Shown one piece after another: positions 35,501 to 47,450 of a DNA stretch of 64,000 nt (position 1 is the stretch's first letter; every line of letters starts with the position of its first letter). Under the pieces are notes generated by a model. The model was not told the DNA's origin and searched no databases. It saw only the letters and a list, made by a program, of their open reading frames with translations. This DNA is from Calliopsis andreniformis. Lineage: Eukaryota > Arthropoda > Insecta > Hymenoptera > Andrenidae. The stretch is taken from NCBI RefSeq assembly GCF_051401765.1, contig NC_135071.1, positions 10,890,961 through 10,954,960 of the forward strand, written 5' to 3'. Position numbers and translations under genes: made by a program.

Positions 35501-36210
35501 CTATTCATGATCATCCATAAAAGAATTATCAGACCGCTCACAAGACCACAGAAGTCTGTCGTCCTTCCGTATGGGCGAGGGTTCGCCGTCTGTTTGCTGG
35601 ATCCCTAAGAAAATAATCCCACAAAGGGGGCGGTGGCGAGTGAAAGAGAAAAATATCGCGGGGCAAAGGGTTCGAGGTTGGCGCGAGGAGATGCCAAACA
35701 CGTCAGGACACTGAAAGAATCAGGGAGATCGCAAGCGGAAAGTGTATATAGGTATATGTGCTCGTCCAAATAGACTATATTCCGATTCGTACACTCACGT
35801 ACCACGCCGAATCTTTTATTTCGTTATTCTGCGCTCTTCCCACCCTTCCCTCACCCCTCGCCAACCCCCGTTTCTTCTTATTTTGCGGCTTGCACCGGCG
35901 CAACCCAAGTTCCTACCGTTTTCCCTTTACTTTCTCCTCTCCCAGCGGCGTGTTTCGCGTATCGAGTGGTCGGCTCTCGATCTTTCATATTCTATCGACG
36001 ATTGTCGTGAATACTTCTACCAATCGGAAGACGTTGCTCTCTTATCCACCAGCAGTTTTTACGTCTTCATGCAGCTCCAGTGGGTTTCCACCTTTTAGCA
36101 CTCAGGCGAATGATGTTGGGGCGATTGAGACGACGAGAAGGAAATTAGTTGATCGATTTGCTAGAGTTGAAGCCCAGTTGGGAGTTCGCGAGCTTTTCTG
36201 AAGAGCCCCA
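35500..36210. other. Mid-GC patch with pyrimidine-rich segments
   Basis: The plus strand at 35825-35945 is strongly C/T-rich ('cttcccacccttccctcacc'). Plus-strand frames of 118 and 147 codons overlap in different registers and two minus frames also cross, so none is credible without homology. The translated text is rich in Phe, Ser and Pro from the pyrimidine bias. Candidate regulatory DNA. Confidence 0.3.
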
Positions 36211-36452
36211 GGAGGGAAGGACCGAGCTTTTTATCTGTGATTGTAGACGGTAGTTTGCAATTTTTCGTCACGGCTGATAGCATATCTGCTGATGGATAAT
36301 ACTGAGTGGGATTAGGGTGGGATAATGCAATGTTAAGTAGTTATGTTACGACTGTCTGAAAGTATTTTAATGAGGGAACTTTTCGGGTCTAGAAACCAGT
36401 TTTTGATTAGGTACTAGGTTTTGGACCTTTTTATTTGAGGAAAGCAGATTAG

Positions 36453-36537
36453 GCGAACTAACGTTCTTACAAATATGTCCGAACTATTTATCGTATGATC
36501 GAGACAAGTTCTGACATATTCGTTAGAAAACGCATCC
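36453..36537. repeat. Palindromic dispersed repeat, copy b (loop inverted)
   Basis: Left flank 'gaactaacgttcttacaaat' and right flank 'atattcgttagaaaacgcat' match copy a at 11222-11302 in the same orientation. The central part (GAACTATTTATCGTATGATC and following bases) matches copy a only after reverse-complementing. This is what recombination between the inverted arms would produce. It is non-coding. Confidence 0.65.
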
Positions 36538-36580
36538 ACTGTAACCACAGCTTTACTAAGTTTAATGCTATTAAGTCTAG

Positions 36581-36606
36581 TTCAGATTGGTAAGAACCAA
36601 TCTGAA
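36581..36606. repeat. Perfect 11-bp hairpin
   Basis: TTCAGATTGGT and ACCAATCTGAA pair exactly around the loop AAGA. The stem does not extend far enough for a microRNA precursor. It lies shortly after palindrome copy b and may be part of the same decayed element. Confidence 0.8.
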
Positions 36607-36609
36607 TTG

Positions 36610-38780
36610 TTTCTGCATGAAGCATTCACACTTCTTAATTATTTCATCTATAAAACGTGACTTCTTCACAGCAATATGTCTTCGTTTACGTTTTACTATT
36701 GCATAGAAGACATACAACGTATGTATGTGCACATTTCCATCTGCTAGACATCACATAGCGATGCGTGACACTGTTGTTTCTAGCTTCTAAGAAGTTAGAG
36801 GTTAGTTTAGTTAGTTTCTAACTTCTGGCCATCTTGATAAGAATAGGTATACACCTCTAACATTAGTGTTGGCACCTAAACATTCAGGGTTAGCCTAGCA
36901 TGAAAATCGTCTAATCACATCTGTCAACTATTGAATGTCTATAAGCGTAAGCCTTCAAAGGACAATATGTAGGGATCAGCTGAGCGCATACACATGTGCG
37001 TTTACAGCACTCAAAGACCCAAATCTGTCGAAGCTCAGGTTTAGGAGTAATCAGACTGTTTCCTTGTTTCCCTTCTGCGACTGTAAAGATGTTTGCTAAT
37101 GCAGTATTACATTGGGTACAAGGTGTTTGTCTAACAAGAATTACATCAAGTAATGAAACGACGTTCTGTTAATAAATATTGCTTCCGTCATATTTTACTC
37201 TGATCAACTGGATGTTGCAAAGTTGTACTTCGTTGTGTGCTTGTTATCTAGATTGCTCTAGATTTCTATGCATCTCGCAGTAAGTCACGTTTTGTCGTTA
37301 ACTGTGAACATAACGTAGTTGGCAAACAGATGTTTGGTTAGCTTCTTTAATTTACGAGTCGAGTTACGTATGCTATATGAAAGTTTATGTTAATTTTGAG
37401 CAGAGATGTATTCAATTGTATGCCTCATTATTTTGTTAATTTTATTTACTTTTCGGCTTAGAATAAGAATTTTATAAAATTCTTAAAGTTAAGTCTTAAG
37501 TTGATCAAATTCCGATTGTCGTGACTAAGAAAATACGTAAAGTGAATATTCTTTTTAGTCTGATAAGTACTGAACAAATTTTACAATTTTATTAAATAAT
37601 ATTATGAAGTATGAATATATTGTATATTATCACAATATTTTACATGTATGAAATTTACACAAACTTCAAAAAAGGACTTTCAATTTTCTAAAACTAATAA
37701 GTTAATGGTGTACAACTTTGACAATAAATGCCTCATTTTTTTATGCTTTGATATGAAATACTTCATGAAGTGAATTCATACACTTTTTACATCGTTTCAG
37801 TTAAACAGTTTACACGGAGAAAGACGTACGCAAGCGTTTATTAAAGATAAAGTATGTTCTCGTTATTCTTAATGCAATTTTCCGTTGTCCGCTGGCAGAC
37901 AGTTAATTGTTTCCCTTTGGCTTAACAGAAATGTTAATTAACAGATGATCCGTGTTCACATTATCTTTGGCTTAAGATGGGAATTTAAAATAGCTCTTGA
38001 ATAAATACGGCTGTTGAATAAATTTCCTTGTTATGTAACGTTCGCAACTGGGTCTCAACGTTTCAGTCGAAGCCATAACGTTCTTTCAGGGAGATTTTCA
38101 TCCTTTATAAAAATTTCTGGTAGTGGAACGCTCGAAGGAAATACGTTCAATATTGATTTGAATACTAACATAAAACGTGTATCTTAATTATTCAGTATAC
38201 GCATGAGTTGAAATAAGCATTTTTGCAACCTTTATTAGCTGTTAGTGCTGATAAAAATAGTAAAATGAATTTTTAGTTTGTAAAAACTCGTGATTTGTCC
38301 TGTCAAACTGTTTAATAAATTTAATATATATTCATTGCAAAATAGATGAATAAAAAGTTAGTTCTTATCATTAAGTAATAATAAAGTATAGAGTGATGTT
38401 TTGTTATAAGTTACCGAATTCATTTCAAAGAACACGACACTTACAACAACAATATTTAAACGCACTAATATTATATTATTTTGATCACAGAAAATTTCTA
38501 AAATATATATTACTATTTTAGACATGAGTACAGTGCACACATGCAAATAAAGAAAAGTTTATATAAATTTTTCCACTTTCTATATATTTATATCATAATT
38601 AACTGTATTTCACTGGAGTTCAATATCTTCCTTTTTTACTCAAAGGAAAGATTATTTCCACCTATCGATCACATGTCCATCAAAATATTAACTAATCTTT
38701 TAACCGTACTCTATCTGAATGTTGTTAATGGCATTCACATTCGCCAATTCATTTTTCTCCATCATTCGAATCGACTCGAG
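36610..38780. other. AT-rich DNA with one further hairpin
   Basis: AGAAGTTAG at 36790-36798 pairs with CTAACTTCT at 36818-36826 across a 19-nt loop containing repeated 'gttag' words. No exon was seen, and the remainder is unremarkable AT-rich sequence. Confidence 0.5.
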
Positions 38781-39335
38781 CAGTCGAAAGTTCCTAATCT
38801 TGGAAAGTAGTCGGGGACATCTAAACGGGAGCCAGGGAATAGAGTTACGTAAGGGAAGCGTTTATAAAAGCTTTGAATTTTTCTTTGAGGCCACGGGCAG
38901 TCTTTACGAGCGTCAGGGCAGATTTAATATTGGAGAGTGAAAAATGTGCACGCGCGTCGACACGTCATCAGAAACGTGCGAAGCACCTTCACGAATCTCG
39001 TCCTCACTTAGGGACTCCCTCAACCAGAGTGTACAAGGATGCCCTATCATTCGGAGCTCGGCTGGTTAATACATTTTATCTGACGTCACGCGACATTGTC
39101 ATCTGTCACTTTTCGTGATGCTTTCCAAGCGCGTTCTTCAACCCCGAATGTATAGTAACCACCGAATTTACGACCGGAAGACAACGTCAGCCTGCAGCGA
39201 CAGGTGTCGTGTTCGAGAATTTCGCTTACAAGAACGATTCCTCTTTAACGTCAAACCGCAAATGTTCTTAGCGTGGTTTACCGACTTCGTTCGATTCCCT
39301 GACCACCCTATCGCAGCTGATCTTCTTTTCTAGGG
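38780..39335. promoter_or_regulatory. CpG-rich patch with a CRE palindrome
   Basis: The block contains the full cAMP-response-type palindrome TGACGTCA at 39081-39088 and CpG-bearing words such as 'gtgcacgcgcgtcgacacg'. Three short plus-strand frames overlap and none resembles a protein. It is non-repetitive, so an enhancer or promoter role is plausible. Confidence 0.35.
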
Positions 39336-39505
39336 AGTTTCTTGTTGAGGAGGCATTCTCACTTGTAGAGGTCATTTCTGTAATCAGATGACAAAATCTG
39401 ATATGTTACTTTTTTCAAAAGCCAGATATGTTCCTACTTTTCTAAGTTTATGTCAATGAGATCTATTAGTTTATGGAAATGATACTTGTATATCATGTAC
39501 TTTAA

Positions 39506-39725
39506 CCCATTCATGGAGAATAACGAGCTAGAATCGTGCATGGCTTTTTAAGTTAGCTTGAAAATTTAGAATCCTTCTGAAGCCTACTGTAATGATAACC
39601 TTAGTTAGACTGTGTTTAAGTATTTATTGATTCACTTTCACACTGTCTCAGCGTCTCAGTATCGCAAAAAATTTCTTAACACATCTTATTCACAGTGGCT
39701 AGAAAACACGTGTCTCATGAATGGG
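39506..39725. mobile_element. piggyBac-type MITE, 220 bp
   Basis: The ends form a terminal inverted repeat: left CCCATTCATGG and right ...CATGAATGGG, with a further inverted match between 'gagctaga' and 'tctagcc'-type sequence inside. The left flank is TTAA (39502-39505) and the right flank TCAA (39726-39729), consistent with a TTAA target-site duplication bearing one mutation. TTAA targets with CCC/GGG ends characterise piggyBac-related elements. There is no coding capacity, hence a non-autonomous copy. Confidence 0.6.
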
Positions 39726-39729
39726 TCAA

Positions 39730-41330
39730 GAATGAACTAAGGTGGTAATTCATGACATATGGGTTTATTTATTCGCTGTACTGAAAAATTAGAAAATTGT
39801 GACATGTCAGGTTTTGTCATTTGACTGCAGATTTTCGGGTAATTTTTGGAACTAGAAGTTAATTAGTAGAAGAAGCAAAAATTTTTCATAGTTCGTTTAA
39901 TTCACAGTAAACTCTTCATGCAATTATGTTTCATACTAACTGACTGTAAGTCATAGGTATGCAGCGTATTGCTCTCAATTTCTGTTACGATTCACGTTAT
40001 TGTATTCGTCAAAAACGTAAAAGTCAAAGGTATTCTTAACATATATGTAAAAAATCAATTTCTTGGCAACTTCGAATAGAATCCCTTTAGTATAATAGAA
40101 CCGTTAATATTTCACGATATCAGAGGAGCACCTTTGTCCGCTCAGAAACGAGAGCTCTTTTCATGTTTTCCGTTTTTCCTTCTTTTCCTTAATTTTTTTT
40201 ATTAGAAAGTTTTTCCTCGGACGAGGATGACTGCGCTCATTTTTAATAATCGCGGAAGGCGAAAGCGACGTTCAGATGCGCCATTATCGAAAGCGATAAA
40301 TCTTCCGCTGCGAGGAAATTAGAAAAATGTTTTTATTAGCACGAATATAATGACGTGGGAGGAGAGTGGGTGTCAATGAGGACAAAAATTCCTTGGTGAC
40401 GTTGTTTCTGAGAATTTATGGACGATACGTTATGCGACTTGCTTGCTTCTGAGGGAGAATGGGGATGATTTTTTCATGAAATTTTTCTTATAGTACTTCG
40501 AAGGATTTTAGTAAGGAACAGATATATAACTATTCTATTGGAATTTGTTTATTATGAAAGTTTTCTTCGTGCAATACATTTTTTGTATTTTAGGAAGTGT
40601 TATTTTTTATTAGATAAATGACAAGTAACCATTTGCCGTGTAATTTACTGCACAATGCATTAAATTGCTCCTGCAGTTGCTTGGTTTTAGTGCGTGGTGT
40701 ACGTGGTCGAAAATTCTACCAGTTATGGAGTAAGTAGTATAATCGTTTACTACAGCGACGTTCACAGCTGTGGAAGTTTCGCTCCCTATAATCTTCCTTA
40801 CTACCTCTTGCTGCAAACAACATTCTTTTAATCATTGTCATTGTTATTCGTGTATCACATTTGACTGAACAAGAACGTGAAAAGCAGTAATTACACCTCA
40901 TATTATACTTCTGTTTTAGTGTTGTATGTTTCATGTATGTGAAAGTATCGTTGAAGAATTGTCAAATAATATTAAAACGTCATAACAAAATTACAGATTA
41001 ATAATTAAAAATTCCTACACTTCATCTTATTACTAAGACGTTCCTATTTTATTATTATGTTCTAATATAATGTGAAAATTGTAAATTTTCCTAATCACTA
41101 TTAGAGTAGTGTATCTTAATTTTTGAGACGTTAGATAGATCCAAGTAACAAGTGCACAAGCTGATCCCCCAAACCAATTTCTTATACTCAATATACTCAT
41201 ACTAGATTCCAATGAAGATATAATTCTATTATAGTAACTGGGAAAGCACAGTATTAAAAACACAGATACAGGCAGACTGGCATAATTTTAATATACCAAA
41301 GTGCGTTATATACATTAATGAGATTTTGCC
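39730..41330. other. AT-rich DNA, nothing recognised
   Basis: The segment 40230-40370 is slightly GC-richer ('aatcgcggaaggcgaaagcg') and may be a small conserved element. Frames at 40610-40934 on the minus strand overlap each other and carry no domain. Confidence 0.45.
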
Positions 41331-42010
41331 CCATTTTCCAGGAAATTACAGTGTCACTAATTTTTCGTAGCTTCGAGCGAATAATTTCGTCAGCTCGTTC
41401 CCCCGTTTCGCTTGTAACTTCGTTTTTTCGTTTGTCCTCGCGGCCTATCGATTCCCAAAAGTTCACAAAGGACCCGTCTGTCAGCCCATCAAATCAAAAC
41501 GATGTAACTGGACAAAGGATAAAGTAATAAGTTTCAAAGCGGGATTGAAATCTCCTTATACCGAGTCAATTATCCGAGAAAAACAACCACCATCCGCTTT
41601 TCCCTTTAATTCTCCTCGCGGTTAAACCACCCGATATTACGCGAATCGTTTCGCGTAAGTCTTCTCCTTTTATTTCATTCCCTTTCCAATCTTTTTTTTC
41701 TCTCGTCTTTATGTGTTTAACTGGATGATACATGAAGCGGGTTTTGCGGCAAGTCGAGCTCGTTCAGGAGGAACGCGAAATAATTGAGCGGAAGGAATGA
41801 AAGAGGTTCGCGGAAACAAATAGCGCGTTCAGAAACAATGTGATATTAAAATTGAACTGTATCGGCCCTTCTCGCTCTCGTTTACCGCTTTACGCGGTTT
41901 CGCTCTCGCTACTTGTCGGTTTTATTGCGCCCTTTGAGAGGGAACGGATTTTCGCTTGGTTTCAATTAAAAGAAGTTTCAATCGCTTGCGGAAGAAAACT
42001 GTGTAACGTT
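41330..42010. other. CpG-rich patch
   Basis: The patch is non-repetitive with words such as 'tttcgcttgtaacttcg', 'ttctcctcgcggtta' and 'gaacgcgaaataattgagcg'. A 133-codon plus frame starts at 41840 and runs out into AT-rich DNA; it is Cys- and His-containing but matches nothing I know. Candidate regulatory segment. Confidence 0.3.
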
Positions 42011-44430
42011 GGCATGCATGTTAGGAATGCTTCAGTTAATTGTCCTCCTCAATGTCTGCATTTAAATCACGGAAGTAACCATTTAGCATTTCTCTGTCAT
42101 ACAAATTCTAGTTCTTGTTCTCTCCATGCGATGATTACATATTTTATGAGGGGTTTTTATGAGTCGATGTTTGATGTAATAAATACTAAATGGAAGCGTA
42201 ACGAATGTCGAGCTCGTAAATTTGATTTCAAGCACCTGTAACTTCTTCAAGACTTTATATAGGTATTTTATTGAAATTAATTTCTATGTAATTCTGCATA
42301 CACTTCCAAATTTTATTTCGTGTTATCTGATACTAATTATTTGAAACTAATTTTGTTATCTGAAATTCCGCGCGATAGAGTGTTCATGTTCAATTATCGA
42401 AAATTGTAATTTTTATGAGAATTATTTTAATTCATGGTTTATTGAGAAAATATCGCAATAATTTTTTATTAAATGGCGAACGAAATTTTATATTGCAGAT
42501 AGTTTGCAGTAATTAGGAACAAAAATAAAAGGTTCTATTAACCGTTATTGAAAACTTCTGAAAATCGATGTTAACCCCTTAAGCCTTAATTGCATTTAAC
42601 GCCCGATATCAACGGAGTTTATGACTCGGGTGAAAAATCTGGGTAATGGCTAAGTACTTGGTGAAGGAATATTCTAACAGCAAATTTTATGTTTTCAATT
42701 CAGACTGAGATAAATTAAAAAAATATTAGATGTCGGCTTTTCTCTACTTTTAATACATCTGAAGAATAGTATGATCGATATTAATTTAATAGAAAACACA
42801 TTGCAAAATGGGAACTCTTCTGCAACGTGAGGGAAGTTTAACTTGTGCAATAAGATTTTCATTTTAAACAATTGGGGAACTTGTAGTATTTCAAAATTAT
42901 TGAGAGTTACCTTCCACGTGATTTTATATTTGAAGTTCAGTAATTTTGACCCAACAAATATTTTATTGTGACAAACAGCGTAAACATGGTTACAAAAAAT
43001 TAGGGGTGTTCCATCTACAAAAAAAGTACGCCTGCAATAATTCTTGGTAATCTACAAATCTATGCTTGTATTAAATTTTTTTTTTGTTAGTCGAGTTTTA
43101 CGTTGGCGTTTGTGTAAATACGTTCAAAATTCGCAGAAAAATCGTGTCACTGACATTTTTTCCTTGCAAAAAATAAAACGATAGCACTCTTGAATACTGC
43201 GTTTGAAAGTTATTGCGATTTGCACGTTGCACTGGACGACCTGGATTAACGACTGTAGTTTCGAATCGGCAGGTGTCGATCTAAAAACTGAATAATGGAA
43301 ATCTTGATGTTGTGTATATACATATATGTAACACTCGATCGTCGTGACCCTTGAAAGAAGGAAACAAGTTAAAATTAATTAATGTATTATTACGTGTTAA
43401 ATGTGTCAACGACAATCAAAGTTGGATATAATTTGAATAAATTCTGCTGTCGATATTATTCAAAGAAAAGTTTCGTTTAAAATGTCTCATTCGTGAGTGA
43501 TGTATAAAATTTGATTAGTACAGAAATATTGCAGTATTTTATAATTAACAAGTATTCTAAAATCTTATAATTACGTACTTCTATTCATATGTTTACTTGA
43601 ATAAAGAATATTTGCTATTTAAGAATACTTCATTTCATTCGTAACTTTTATTTCAACACTATTCGAAGCAGAATTTATTCAAAATTTTATTTGAGAGCTC
43701 GTTGAAGCTCGTTCGAATAATATCCAGTTCCGCCGACAATAGTTTAGCCAAAATGATCACAAGAATGAGTATGTATAAAATACAGAGTAGACAGTTCTCC
43801 TTCATTTGTGGAGTATAAGAAGAAGATACTTCCTGAAACAAAATATAGACTATGGAATTTTGCAGAGTCAGGAAAATAATAGTGACGATTAGAAGATTGA
43901 AGCATCGTAGGACAACATGCCTTGATACACGTATAGGATGACGTTCTTATTTATTATTCTGATGTGGCACTTGTCGATTGGGTAGGATCGACTCCAGTTT
44001 GTATTATTCAGTGTGCAATTCCATCAGTCGAATCAAACAGTTCGATCGTATCGTGTAAATAGATGTATGTCGGAATTAAGTTGATTATTTTGGAAACACG
44101 GGTAAATAACTGTTACATTTGATGTGTTTCGATGCTTGAAGAACTGACATTGTAAAACAACGTTTTTTATAAAAGTCATTAGGTAAACTGCAAAAAACAG
44201 CAAACATTAAATACTAATTTTAAAATTCACGAATAAATATTTTGATATAAGTAATTTTATACACAAATATTTTTACTCACGTTTTATGTACCATCGTTAA
44301 TATTTTCTGTTTTTAAAAAAAAGTTATTACGAAATTATTAATTTACTTGCACACTGGTTTGATTAAGAAAATGCTGGTTAAAACATTTCAACAAAAACAG
44401 ACTGTGTGCATTCTTTTCTTATCACACTTT
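42010..44430. other. AT-rich DNA with a possible single piggyBac-like end
   Basis: At 42571-42610 'gttaaccccttaagcc' is followed by 'attgcatttaacgcccg', which resembles a TTAA-CCC terminus, but no matching right end could be found. Nothing else was recognised. Confidence 0.4.
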
Positions 44431-44437
44431 TGAAAAA

Positions 44438-44815
44438 TCAAATTTGCTGAATTTCACCTTTACTAATTTCCCCAGAGTAAGTGAAAGTTTCCATATCAAG
44501 TTCTGAAACTTTCATAAAAATTCTCTTTGGATTCTTTTCAAGTAGGATTTTCAAATCTCTATCGTAGAGATGCCTTGTGTCCTTTTCCCTATCATTGAGA
44601 ATAGTATTTGGAGAAGTAATCTGAGAGAGCCAGTGTTCATTACTATTTCTTCCATCAAACGTCAAATTAGCGCTGTGATCACGTTTGCAGCTACAATTTA
44701 GGGACAGATTTAAACTGTACTGTACTTGAACATAAACGCATGTACATATTCGTGCACTAAGAGATACTAGTGACGTTTCTAAAATTATGTTGATTGATTC
44801 TAAGGAATTATTCAT
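44438..44815 (-). CDS. Unrecognised 125-codon open frame
   Basis: On the minus strand an ATG-initiated frame runs 125 codons. Its C-terminal two thirds have a protein-like mix of charged and polar residues (for example NEHWLSQITSPNTILNDREK and KNPKRIFMKVSELDMETF), unlike most A/T-driven frames nearby. The N-terminal third is less convincing. There is no clear acceptor, donor or promoter, and I recognise no family. It could be a single exon, a decayed pseudogene or chance. An acceptor-like 'ttgtag' precedes the CKRDH segment. Confidence 0.2.
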   Translation of the reverse strand: MNNSLESINIILETSLVSLSARICTCVYVQVQYSLNLSLNCSCKRDHSANLTFDGRNSNEHWLSQITSPNTILNDREKDTRHLYDRDLKILLEKNPKRIFMKVSELDMETFTYSGEISKGEIQQI

Positions 44816-45024
44816 GCACCTTTAATGTATTGCTGACGAAAATAAAACGCACTGCAGCTGTGAATGATAATTAATAATTTACTCTGTTTCTGTTGCCAGT
44901 CTAGCATGTAGAATGTTTAACAAAGAATGTCAAACATTTGAGAGTGCTTTTAGCGAAAATGAAATAGAGATAAAGATTAATGAATTTGTCGTTCTAAAAA
45001 CAGCTGAAATATCAATCAAATCTG

Positions 45025-45085
45025 TTCGACTTAACTTATTCAGTAGAATAAGTCCTCAAGTCAGACATGACAGATATTTCATTAA
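45025..45085. mobile_element. Foldback family F, central fragment
   Basis: A short palindrome, 'gacttaacttattcagtaga' followed by 'ataagtcctcaagtc', matches the centre of the family copies at 22.4, 53.6 and 60.9 kb ('cagtagaataag' followed by a 'gagtcaga' word). The outer arms are missing. It is a relic of the same family. Confidence 0.5.
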
Positions 45086-46890
45086 AAATTGAATAGTTTG
45101 AATTTTCGTCTTATTTGGGCAGATCGAGACATCCTTCTAAAAATATTTCACGCTTTTGTTATTTTATACGTGTTGTATAACATTTCAGATACTACAAAAT
45201 AGTGTATAACAAAAAAACTAACAAAATGTTACTATTCGTGTATCTATAGTCTATATGAACATTTCTTATTTTAATGTCTAGAGCCTACTCTATGAAAGTG
45301 TCCCATATTTTTATTAACATTCCATACAGGAGCCTCTAATTTCAAATAGCAATATGTTTTATGCAGAAACACATTCCACATGCGAAGTTAATTAGCAATT
45401 CCTTCATCTCATGGCGCCCATCAGATCCAAACTCATCTGCTCCTAACTGTACTTTTGGGCGCTTTGAGCTTTACTAAATCTAAAATCAGTACTTGCTATC
45501 TTTTATGGAAATTATTGCAGAATAGAGGCCACTAAAGTTGCCCTCTAAATTCGTGTGATGCTATTGTTTCCAGTACAGCGGGATCGCGGGAGGACAATTG
45601 TCGTATTATCAGTGTTTGGAAATCCGCAAAATTGCGCTATGTGGTTTGCCAGCGAAGCGATTAGAAATTTGTGTATTTGGTGTGTGGAATGCCAAGATAG
45701 GAAAATTATAGTTCTTAGGTAGAACTGTATACTTCTGGTAGCGGTCTAGGACACTGCTGTCCAAGCTTTACTCGCGAGTGGAACGGTTTCCCTTTACTTT
45801 GTCTGCACTATTGTGCATAATTCATGCGCTGTTTTGTGTGTGTAACCTATGCAAACAAACCATAGTAAGCAGGGAGAACAAAGTGGCACGAAGTGGTGGG
45901 TCTCTATAAACAAAACTATTCTAAACTCTAGTCTGATTTAACCAGATCTTTCATTACTTCTACATAATTCCTTTTCGTTTTTACTATTTATCTCCTGTTG
46001 CTATATTCAATTACTAAACGCAAAAATGTATTTTGGTGAAAAAAGTGACCTTTAAATTGACTTCACAGTAATTGTGATTGAACCAGTATTTCTTTCTCCT
46101 TAGCTGTTACATATTTTTCAATATTTCTTTAGAGGTGTATCGAGATGGAGTAGAGTATCTATAGTCTTAGACTTCTGACAAATCTGGTGAATTTTTCATC
46201 ACTCGACATCTAGTTGCATTCTTTTTAGTGCATGAAACATCCTAGGTTTAAAAATACATTCTTTTCTCGATTGTCTATATGTCAAATGTTTGGTCAATGA
46301 GATTATTTGAGGACGTCAACGTTCGATGAACTGACATGGCTTTCCCTAAATCAAAGACTACTTCTCTTTGCGAAATTACAGAATTCTATACTGAAATAAG
46401 AAACTAATGTTTTCACGATGTAAATTAATGGAAGAGTTATAGTAGATACTGCCTTTTCTTGTTTAATCACATGTTCTTTAAAAATCGATACACATTAAGT
46501 ACGTGGACTTGACTGTATTGTATTTTATTTTATGTTATATTATTTATGTTACCTCTTCTTGTTATCTTTAAGTTAAAAGAATGAGAGGAAAAAGTTAAAC
46601 ATTCCTTAAAACATTACATTTTCAGTTTCAAGGATCATTTTGAAACTTCAACACACACATATACATAATTCTAGTTTCGATATATGTATTTTACAGTTTT
46701 TAAAAAGGAAAAACATTAAATTAGCAAATTTAACATTCATAGGATAAGCCTTTTCTTTTCTTCTGAATAAACTTTGATCGAATATTAGTAGTTATCATGT
46801 CACTTCTTTCATCGAATTCTAAACATTCGCAACTGGTCCAAAAACTGTCCACTAATGCTCAAGAATCCCAATATTCCCCCTGGTGAACGA
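45086..46890. other. AT-rich DNA, nothing firmly recognised
   Basis: A minus-strand open segment at about 45350-45470 reads with a plausible composition (VQLGADEFGSDGRHEMKELL) but lacks a start, an acceptor or a donor, and is only about 43 codons long. No other structure was seen. Confidence 0.4.
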
Positions 46891-46898
46891 TTTCAGGG

Positions 46899-46980
46899 CA
46901 CGCGGTAGCTCAGCAAGTAGAAGTTGCTCGTCAGCTGACAGCTGTCGATCCCGAAGGTTCGAGCTGAGTGGAGGTGCGAA
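46899..46980 (+). ncRNA. tRNA-like polymerase III promoter relic (possible SINE head)
   Basis: TAGCTCAGCAAG at 46906-46917 fits the tRNA A box in 11 of 12 positions. GGTTCGA at 46956-46962 is an exact B-box core. They start 50 bp apart, compatible with a tRNA having a longer variable region. CTCAGC (46910-46915) can pair with GCTGAG (46963-46968), but the acceptor and T stems of a working tRNA do not form; only GCAC and GTGC pair at the ends. It is best seen as a tRNA-derived relic or SINE head. No poly-A tail or simple 3' tail was identified. Confidence 0.35.
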
Positions 46981-47450
46981 AGCCGCGCATACAAAGACGT
47001 GGCACGCGTGAACAATCCACTCGATCCCCCTGTCGCGTTTCTCTGTTCACGCCCTTCATTTTCTAGCGACGGTTCCGCCGGAAGTACTTCGGCGTGGATT
47101 TTCAATTACTTCGTTGACAACGGGACAAGTGCAACGTCGTGGAATCGAGTTATCGTGTGCGATGACAGCGGGCTGTGTTGGCCCCGACCACGCGGGAGAT
47201 AGTCCTGAATAGGGAATCATTGCTAAGTGGATTGTAATTGAATATCGCTGGGAATTCCTCGGCAGCCGTTGTTGAGAGTCTGCTGCCCTGTGAAACAGGC
47301 TTTTTTCTGCTTGGCAGAACTCGTTGTTCCTCGGTGTCACGCGGTTTAATGGAATTTATTCGTCGATCGCTGAGCTTCCCTTTTGTCCCTGCCAGTATAT
47401 TGTTGATCCATGTTCTGTGGTGCCTTTTGTGATCGCTATTTCACTGAAAG
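46980..47450. other. CpG-bearing patch after the tRNA-like element
   Basis: GC-richer sequence with words such as 'gttccgccggaagtacttcgg' split over 47061-47085 and 'gaccacgcgggag'. Overlapping frames on both strands (46893-47340) show no domain. Candidate regulatory DNA. Confidence 0.3.

Noticed and set aside
41840..42241. 133-codon plus frame with Cys and His residues
   Set aside because: No recognisable spacing of a zinc-finger or disulfide family, and the frame runs from a CpG patch into plain AT-rich DNA.
42571..42610. A second piggyBac-type MITE beginning TTAACCCC
   Set aside because: No matching GGG-TTAA end could be found within a reasonable distance.
45350..45470. Minus open segment of about 43 codons with protein-like composition
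   Set aside because: It has no start codon context, acceptor or donor, and is too short to separate from chance.
46899..46980. A functional tRNA gene
   Set aside because: The acceptor and T stems do not pair and the bases after the GGTTCGA core do not fit, so only a relic is reported.
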